A stretch of 64,000 bases of DNA from Myrica gale (taxonomy: Eukaryota; Streptophyta; Magnoliopsida; Fagales; Myricaceae). Made by a program: the position numbers and the translations under genes. Shown here in pieces: positions 57,453 to 64,000 of the stretch (position 1 is the stretch's first letter; each line of letters starts with the position of its first letter). Where the stretch lies: the NCBI GenBank assembly GCA_963930655.1, contig OZ005604.1, forward strand, positions 8,504,001 to 8,568,000, written 5' to 3'. The notes below the pieces were generated by a model that searched no databases, was not told the origin of the DNA, and saw only the letters and a list, made by a program, of their open reading frames with translations.

Positions 57453-58500
57453 GATAGTGTGTGGGATCGTTAGGGATCCCAGATCTCGGCCGTAGGATCA
57501 CATGAAAAAATTCTTTTTCCAATAACTCCTTTATATTCTTTAATTATTAATTTTAGGCTTCTACTAATTGTAATCATGTCCATCAACATATTACAATTCA
57601 ACCCCGAGAATTTGAGATTGATTTGTGAAATCCTTTTGCTAACAATTATAACTATTTATTTATCTTTCCACCACACTATATTCCATATGAGCTGATAGGA
57701 CCGAAATAATATCATTGATAAAATCTCTAGCTCATATAATTATTAATTTTATAATCTGTAACTTATTGGACTCTCAAATTGTTTCCAAAATAATTTCACA
57801 AATAAATATATATATAATATATTAATTTCGAAAAATATTTTCACAAAATTCTTCTGGCCAAAGATTTCTTTTCTCGAGTCCAATCCTATACAAATATACT
57901 TGAATATTCTATCTCTTGAAAAGACTAGTGGATTCCTTATTAAGCATTTATACAAACTCAATCATCATGCACAAGACCCGACGTTGTCTGGAATATTTCA
58001 CTTAGAAAGATAATCATCAAATGACTCGGTCAGATTACAAGTACATAATAAAAAAATATGCACAAACCCCTCAGGTCTAAGGATAACATAAATAAATAGT
58101 GTTGGATCTAGTTCTCAACATCAATGATCATTTCTAGAAGGTCCATATTTGATCTAGTTCAATGCATGTACTCTTACAGTGCACACACTCATTTGTTTAA
58201 GGTCACCACCTCAATGACTGAGTACATCATCCTATATAATAGAGCCACAACAAGTATAGACATATTGTACATTAATATATACATTGGTCTAGAACAAAAT
58301 ATCAAGTGAACAAGGAACCAAAAATTCATACTCCCTGCCTTTGATTCATTAACTGTTGGCATGACTTTTCTACAATGTCACTTAATAATAATCGTGTAAC
58401 ATCTTATGTCACAACATATTACCTAATATAATAAATATAAACACGTGACATCTAAATAAAAATTATCTGGAATAATGATTTTTATAGCATACTTCTTACA
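57453..58500. other. Intergenic sequence, no gene recognised
   Basis: About 1 kb, AT-rich. It opens GATAGTGTGTGGGATCG; GATAG resembles GATGG at 51622-51626. No coding homology was seen. Confidence 0.45.
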
Positions 58501-59440
58501 CAAATCACCTATAGGAGTGAGTACTTAAAGCATTCCTCAACTCGCAAATCTGCCTATTTTTCTATTCCACCCAGTGGTCGTCGATCTTCGAGAGGCACCG
58601 ATCTTGGAGTAGGAAACGAGAGGCGTCGATTTTGGAGTAGGAGACAAGAGGCGTTGATTGGGAAGGGGAGAGGAGAACAAAGAAAAATTTGGGGGAGGGG
58701 AGATGGGCCTCGAAACTTCTAAGGTTTGGGAGCCCTCGTCGTTTTTATAAAATAAAGTTTTAAAAAAATTAGGGGACTGCATTATGCTAAAGAAAAAGAT
58801 AAAACAAGAATATATTAACATTCTTGGTAAAAAAGGAAAAGAAAAATTAACAACGTGTTACGAAAATTCTAAGAAAACAAATAAGGTATTTGTAAAATTT
58901 ATTTGTTTTATAAAATTTGCACGATTTTTATCTTGGGCATTTTTATTTTTGTAAATGTTTTTATAAGTTTGATATTTTATCTAATTTTATAATTTTTATA
59001 TTTATGAAAGTATTTTCTACTTATTGTTTTGAATTAAATATTTTTCTGATTTTTTAAATTATTATTTTTAATTTCATAATAACTATAAAATAATATTATT
59101 TAATTTAATGAAATATAAATCATTCGAAATGTTAATACTCCAAACAATCCCTTACAACAAAACAATTTTAAACTTTAAACTTTGAAATTTGAATCAAAAC
59201 CAAAACCATAACCCTTCTCCAAACAAGCCCTTAATGTTTCAATCCTAACTTTGTCTCTGCATATATCTAAGTATTGTACTTTTTATTGTTTGATCAGATT
59301 TTTAAATGATATTGATAAATATATTGTAACCTAACCAACTAATAAGATACATGATATATGTACTATTATAATAATTAATCAATATTTGATTTACTTATTT
59401 ATTTTTGTAACCAAAACATATAATTTAACTTTATATTATA
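58501..59440. other. AT-rich spacer with short imperfect repeat
   Basis: At 58580-58660 the phrase GA(T/C)CTTGGAGTAGGA-AC-AGAGGCG recurs about 36 bases apart. The rest is very AT-rich. The 94-codon minus frame over it is low complexity and not a recognised gene. Confidence 0.45.
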
Positions 59441-59739
59441 TAATAATCATCATGCTAATCCCCCACTTACCCCTCAACTTTTCTTCCAACAAATTGCAAG
59501 AAGAGTTAGCCAGTTAGGTGGGTTATTCCATCATGCCTTATTTGATTAAGCGTATGGACGAAAAACCTCATCGCCCTTTTGAAACAGAGCATTTCAAGAG
59601 GTCAATTCTTGATTTCTACTAAAATATTTTGGTGAGAGGATGCGTATGTGTAACATCAATGGTATTGATGGAATGGCAAAGCCAAGTCCCATGAAGAAAT
59701 TAAGGCCCCATTTATGGTAGCTGATAGGGGTAGAGAAAC

Positions 59740-60335
59740 TAGGGCTGAAAATCGACCCCTTGGCGCGGTTTTCAGCCCCTACCGGCAACCCAACCGAGGG
59801 GTTCGGTTGCTGGAAAACGTGCCCGACAACCGCGTCGGGGGTGTCAACACCGGCCAGACCGACGACAGTCGGCTTCGGTTGGTTTTCGGTAGGTCCTGAT
59901 TCTCTCAATTCAACAAAAACTCAGCCACCACATCACCAAAACCAGCAACCACAACCACCAAAATCAGCCACTGACAACCACCAAAAATAGCCACCACAGT
60001 CAACCACCAAAAACCAATCACCAAGAAAGAGAAAGAGAGAGAGATTGTAAATCTGGAGAGAGGGCCGAAAGGGTGAGACGTGAGGATGAGGCGTGAGCTG
60101 CGCGACAGGGGTGGGGAGAATAGCTGCCTGCAGTGGGGGAGACCTGCAACGAGGAAGACCTGTGGAGGCCGGTGGGGAGACTTGCGGCGGTGAGCTGCGG
60201 CTAGGGTTAGATAGGGTGAGCGGCGCAAGAGGGGTGTCGGGGGGAAATGAGTGGACTGGGAGGGGAGAAGTGAAAATTGAGAGAAGGGGGAAGGCGTTGT
60301 GGGAAGGGGGAAAACGACGTCGTCTCCCCCTAATG

Positions 60336-60387
<52 letters not shown>

Positions 60388-60596
60388 AAAAAAATATAAC
60401 AAAATTCCATATATGCCATCGGTTCAGTTCGGTCTTCGATTCTGGGTACCCAGAACCGTGGGCAGAACCGACCCAATCAGTTTCATAGAAAATGGGCCGA
60501 CAGCCGAACCGGGCAGGTCCAAAACTGACCGGCCCAGTCGGTTTTGGGCCGATTTTGTCGGCTCGGTCGGTTTCGGCCCATTTCTGAACAAGCCTA
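59740..60596. mobile_element. Non-autonomous hAT element, 857 bp
   Basis: TAGGGCTGAAAATCGACC to CTGAACAAGCCTA, flanked by the perfect eight-base repeat AGAGAAAC (59732-59739, 60597-60604). Copy A has the same site uninterrupted at about 27856. Ends are weakly inverted (TAGGGCTG / TAGGCTTG) with CCGAAC/GGTTCGG-rich subterminal repeats, as in plant hAT elements. Inside are a GC-rich, purine-biased block and a (TA)n run at 60338-60382. Frames over it (for example 60093-60335) encode no transposase. Confidence 0.88.
60338..60382. repeat. (TA)n microsatellite
   Basis: About 22 TA units inside the 857 bp hAT element. Confidence 0.95.
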
Positions 60597-61216
60597 AGAG
60601 AAACTAGGTGATTGACATTGAAATTTCGCCCTAGAAAAAGCACAAATCCCAGAGAATTTACAATGGTCCATTTACCCCAGCTTCTGATTATGCATGATCA
60701 TAGTGAGAGAAATCTTGACAAAGTACATGGATATCTCTATTTGGGCTTATCATGTACAACCTTAAATTCTATCAATGGGTGATCATCCTGGTCCATACAC
60801 CATCGGATTTCATGGGGATCATCTCTTGAGAGAGTCTACTTCTCTCACAATCAAAATGCAACTATGCTACTACTACCTACCAACATTGAATTCTAACCAA
60901 TTAGGTCTTCCTATTTGACCACCTAAGTCTCCAGTCTAGACCTCCCCAAGGTTTTTCCTTAATCAAGCTAAATATAAACTCAGTTATTTTCTACACTGAA
61001 AAAAGGAAATTTATGGGTGCGGTTGCTCAAGTAATTTGTGTTAAAGACTGTAATACAAAATAGCTCCAAAAAAATTACTAAGAAATAATTATAAAAAAAA
61101 TCAAGTAGAAATACATATAACCCTAATCTTTAGCCTAATGGGTAATTAGAAGAGGGGAGCTCATGCTACGCCTCTGAAGGCGACCACTCCTTAGCATTAC
61201 CAGAATTTGGGTCAGC

Positions 61217-61665
61217 TAGGGCTGAACAAAACCGGACCGGACTGGAAAATCGAACCGGATTTGCGGTTCGGTCCAGTTTTATTTTTAAAAATACGGTCCG
61301 ATCCGGACTGGATTAAAGACCCGGATTTATGTGGTCCAGTCCGGTTGATATATTTCTGAAATGCGGTCCGGACCGGACATCATTTCGTAAACAGTTTTTT
61401 TTTAATTTTTTTTAATATATTAAAAAAGCGATTTTGCATGCAGTGCAGAGAGCCTGCACTGCGCAGTCACTGCTTCTGCAGTGTCGGCGAATAAATTAAA
61501 TTTTAAAAAAAAAATTTGAAATCCGGTCTGGACCACTTAAGTGGTCCAGACCGGACCGCATTTCAAAAGACCGGATCGGACCACTTATAAGTGATCCGGT
61601 CCGGTACTTTAATATATGAGGACCGGAAATACGGTCAGGACCGCATTTCCGGTTTTTCACCCCTA
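61217..61665. mobile_element. Non-autonomous hAT element, 449 bp
   Basis: Starts TAGGGCTGAACAAAACCGG, ends CCGGTTTTTCACCCCTA, flanked by GGGTCAGC and AGGTCAGC (61209-61216, 61666-61673), an eight-base TSD with one mismatch. Copy A reads AAGGTCAGCAG at the empty site (about 33042). Subterminal repeats of CGGTCCGGACCGG-type palindromes fill both arms. No coding region. Confidence 0.9.
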
Positions 61666-61795
61666 AGGTCAGCAATAAGCTGGTACGTTGGGTTGGTGAT
61701 GTAATTTTCCCCAAAATGCAAAGCTGTTTTCCAACGAAAATCCCAATGATCACGTGGTAGATTTTGAAGTGCCATTAACAAGGCCAGTAATCACC

Positions 61796-62066
61796 CGTGA
61801 CACCCCCACGGCCCCAAAGTCTGCACACTTTAAATATTTCAAAACACACAATTGTACTGTTAGTCTAAGTTACCCATTACTTAGAAAGAAAAAAAAGGTC
61901 TAAGTTACCCATTAACCTATTTAACTCGATTTTAATGATAATAAATAATAAATTAATTTTAAAATACGTAATTATCAATCTATAATTCAAATCAGAGTAT
62001 TAAATTGTATTTATTATTTTTTAAGTTTAGTGAGCTTATAATTACATTAAACACCATGACATGTAC
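61796..62066. other. Unshared spacer in copy B
   Basis: Starts CGTGACACCCCCACGG where homology to copy A ends. The phrase GTCTAAGTTACCCATTA is present twice (about 61862 and 61898). Very AT-rich afterwards. Confidence 0.4.
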
Positions 62067-63078
62067 TTAAATTATTACATTTTTCATTATATGAATTTTT
62101 GTGTTGAAATAGAAAGAATTGCATATCTTTAAAGTACTGAAAACCTCCTCTAGCCAAGATGGTGTCGATACATGGGATATATGTGTCAACACATTGCATT
62201 GTCAACCAAAACACCATTTTGATAGTGTCGACACATGAGAAGATGGTGACAACACATGGTAAAGGAAATGTCGGCACATACCACAGGCACCTGTAAATTG
62301 TTTCCAGACTTGAAAAATGTGTTGACACATAGACATATATATGTTAATACATGTCTCGGGAATCCAACATTTTTAAAGATGACTCTCAACACGTATTTTG
62401 AGACAATGTGGCACTTAGGACACTTCTCAAGTCTTATAAAGACAACATTATGTAGAGAGAAAAGTCATCTACTGCATCATCAATCTTGACCTAGCCTCCA
62501 AAATATAGAGAAAAGAGCAAAAAAAAAAATCTACACTTTTCCAAGAGATTTGTTGTTGTCACTTGCTATTCTTGTTGCAATTATTTTTTGATCTTATCTT
62601 CTAACTCATCATTGTACCTTGTATTTGTTAATCTAGCTTTTAGAGCTATTGTTTATCATTTCTATTATACAACCTTTTGAAAAACATTGAAGTATGAGAT
62701 ACACTTGGGTCTACTCGTACGGATAGAAGAAATCTTTTAGGATTTGAGATTTCTCTTATACGAGTTGAAGAGTGAGCTCGAGAAAACTCTTGTAACGGTT
62801 ACTTAGCACTCGGAAGCTACGTTGTGAACGCTATTGGATTATAGTGGAGAAGCTCAAGGAAGGCAATAGCTTTAGGGGTGAACATAAGCAAGTCTTGGCT
62901 GAATCACCTAAAAATCGCAGTGTTATCTCTACTCATTATCTCTCTTACATTATTGCTATAATTTAGTATTCTTTAATTATTATTGCTTCAAACATTTTTT
63001 GATCCAATTTTAATTGAAAAATATTGATATTTTATTTCAACTCAATTCACCCCTATTAAATTGTTATTTAGACTTACA
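62067..63078 (+). repeat. Diverged LTR related to the 1.55 kb solo LTR
   Basis: Ends CAACTCAATTCACCCCTATT and then TTAGACTTACA, the same end type as 38851-40403 in reverse (ACTCACA). It has a similar TGTCGACACAT repeat cluster (62163-62345). TGTAC flanks both sides (62062-62066, 63079-63083), but the left end lacks TG, so it is truncated or eroded there. Confidence 0.55.
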
Positions 63079-63098
63079 TGTACGTGGGACCAACCATG

Positions 63099-63250
63099 GT
63101 TGTGTTTATTTCGTAAAATTTTAATACAATATAATCTCTATTTCTCATCACATCATTACTTTTATTAAAATAAATATTAAAAATTATCTTTTTCTTCATT
63201 TTTTCATCAATTCAATACCTTAAAATTTTAACACTAAAACACAATTCATG
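63099..63250. mobile_element. Degenerate Tourist-like MITE
   Basis: GGTTGTGTTTATTTCGTAAAATTTTAATACAATATAATCTC and its inverted partner near TTTTAACACTAAAACACAATT match the 3370-3540 family. CATG borders both ends, but no clean TTA/TAA duplication is visible. Confidence 0.55.
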
Positions 63251-63604
63251 TATGGTTTAAAAAAAAAAGAGAAAAAAAAATAAAGCAACACCAATAACAC
63301 GTCACATGTCTCGATCACGGGGCAAACTGTTCCAACTTTTCCAACCAATCCAATTTCGCTACGTGCGATTATGCGTCATCCTGTGCTCCTTTTAAGGCCA
63401 CCACGTACTTGCACTCACTCTTCCCGTGTTTTCCACGCGGAAGTTCTATCGACTCCCCTTCATTATTCACTTAATATATATCCTTTAATTTTGTGTTTCT
63501 TTCTTAATCACAAAAAAAAACCAGCTAAAAAGTTCTTTCCACTCATTGAGATTGGATACTCTTGTAAGGGTACCAAAAGAGCAATAATTTCAGTATAATT
63601 TTTT

Positions 63605-63742
63605 ATAGGGTTAAATGCATGTCATGCCCCTGTGGTATGCGGTAATAGCAAATATGTCCCTGAGGTAAACAAAGTCCTTTTCATACCCCTGAGGTAAACA
63701 TTCAGGAGCAAATATGCCCTTCCGTTATGTTTACCCTCAGAT
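63605..63742 (-). other. Stub of element interior next to a giant LTR
   Basis: About 140 bases with the phrase CCCTGAGGTAAACA repeated (63651, 63688). On the minus strand it follows the primer site and so should be the start of the element's untranslated leader; it is cut off at the edge of the segmental duplication. Confidence 0.45.
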
Positions 63743-63755
63743 CCCTCTGATACCA
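63743..63755 (-). other. Primer-binding site, Met type, beside giant LTR
   Basis: The minus strand reads TGGTATCAGAGGG, close to the Met-type TGGTATCAGAGC, seven bases inside the LTR end at 63763. It shows the sense direction of the whole giant-LTR family: TGTGAGACC is the LTR start and GGCGTGACA the end. Confidence 0.8.
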
Positions 63756-63762
63756 ACTTAAC

Positions 63763-64000
63763 TGTCACGCCCCGAACGTGCGTCCCGCAGGGACCGTGAC
63801 AGCCGCGAGCAATCCCTCGGATAGCTCCAGCGTTCTTACATACATTCTTACGTACTTACGGCGGAAACGTACAGGATCACGAGGGATTCGAGCCAACTCA
63901 TAACATAATCGGGGTTCTCAATAAGTTGCGGCTTAATACATACATAACATACATAACATGTTTATCACTAACAAGTGACGGATCTCATCGATCAAGTCAC
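63763..64000 (-). repeat. Giant LTR (Tekay/Del-like), copy 5, cut by window end
   Basis: TGTCACGCCCCGAACG onward. About 90 bases closely match the terminus of copies 2 (10064) and 3 (33027), including GGGACCGTGACAGCCGCGAG. It has a primer site next to it, so it is a 5' LTR rather than a solo LTR, with its interior truncated. Confidence 0.85.

Larger units (their letters stand above)
59441..63600. repeat. Segmental duplication, copy B (interrupted)
   Basis: Blocks 59441-59739, 60597-61216, 61666-61795 and 63280-63596 match copy A (27612-28459, 33033-33169, 35486-35870) in order. Interruptions are two hAT elements, an LTR and a MITE. Shared landmarks include AAGCCAAGTCCCATGAAGAA, CCCTAGAAAAAGCACAAATC and TGGTCCATACACCATCGGAT. 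Confidence 0.87.

Noticed and set aside
59594-59908. 104-codon minus-strand frame
   Set aside because: Spans the junction between the segmental duplication and a hAT insertion, so it cannot be an ancestral gene. The equivalent frame in copy A (27987-27691) is not conserved beyond DNA similarity.
60093-60338. Open frame in the GC-rich centre of the 857 bp hAT element
   Set aside because: Low complexity, no homology to transposase or other proteins; probably incidental in G-rich DNA.
1-64000. tRNA, rRNA or bacterial-type operon features
   Set aside because: No cloverleaf-like tRNA gene, rRNA match or operon structure was seen; tRNA-like strings are retrotransposon primer sites or SINE boxes.

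Overview
The window looks like an intergenic, transposon-packed stretch of a flowering plant (eudicot-type) nuclear genome. Almost every recognisable protein segment is plant LTR-retrotransposon gag or pol: Ty3/gypsy Athila, Tat, Reina and Tekay/Del types, and Ty1/copia Ale and SIRE-like types. The few cellular gene traces are plant gene fragments: callose synthase of the CalS10/GSL8 type, and an AT-hook/PPC (AHL) exon. I found no intact host gene, rRNA, tRNA or CRISPR array. Lineage names rest on remembered family motifs read by eye, not on a search.

Layout. 1-2863: 5' end of an Athila-like gypsy element on the minus strand (gag, tRNA-Asp-type primer site, LTR). 2961-9700: a decayed copia element whose frame is split by a 4.5 kb solo LTR (3267-7808). 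10064-14866: a second giant solo LTR with perfect target-site duplications (TSDs). 14877-15740: chimeric callose-synthase pseudogene. 15835-16260: a SINE-like element and a MITE. 17375-21425: Reina-type chromovirus pol and 3' LTR. 21427-22309: minus-strand copia gag/LTR stub. 22379-27122: full-length, disabled Ale-type copia element with two 0.2 kb LTRs.

27612-35870: copy A of a diverged segmental duplication, holding a third giant solo LTR (28460-33027, inverted relative to the second) and gene-fragment exons. 36190-49852: nested complex. A 13.7 kb Tat-type gypsy element carries a gag-only SIRE-like element in its 5' LTR (which itself holds a 1.55 kb solo LTR) and a second, 5'-truncated copy of the same gag-only family in its interior. 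51627-57452: minus-strand Tekay-like pol with a short LTR, broken by another insertion and joined to part of a giant LTR. 59441-63600: copy B of the duplication, carrying two non-autonomous hAT elements with 8 bp TSDs. 63763-64000: start of another giant LTR beside its primer site.

The most notable observations are: a gag-only (TR-GAG-like) family present twice with the same pol-less junction; four or five related giant LTRs, mostly solo, sharing a conserved block, a TGAGTC/GACTCA palindrome and (in two) a dense TGGGCY array; and a segmental duplication whose copies serve as each other's pre-insertion sites for three insertions. Nothing here works as an operon or pathway. The biology is transposon insertion, nesting, LTR-LTR recombination and decay.
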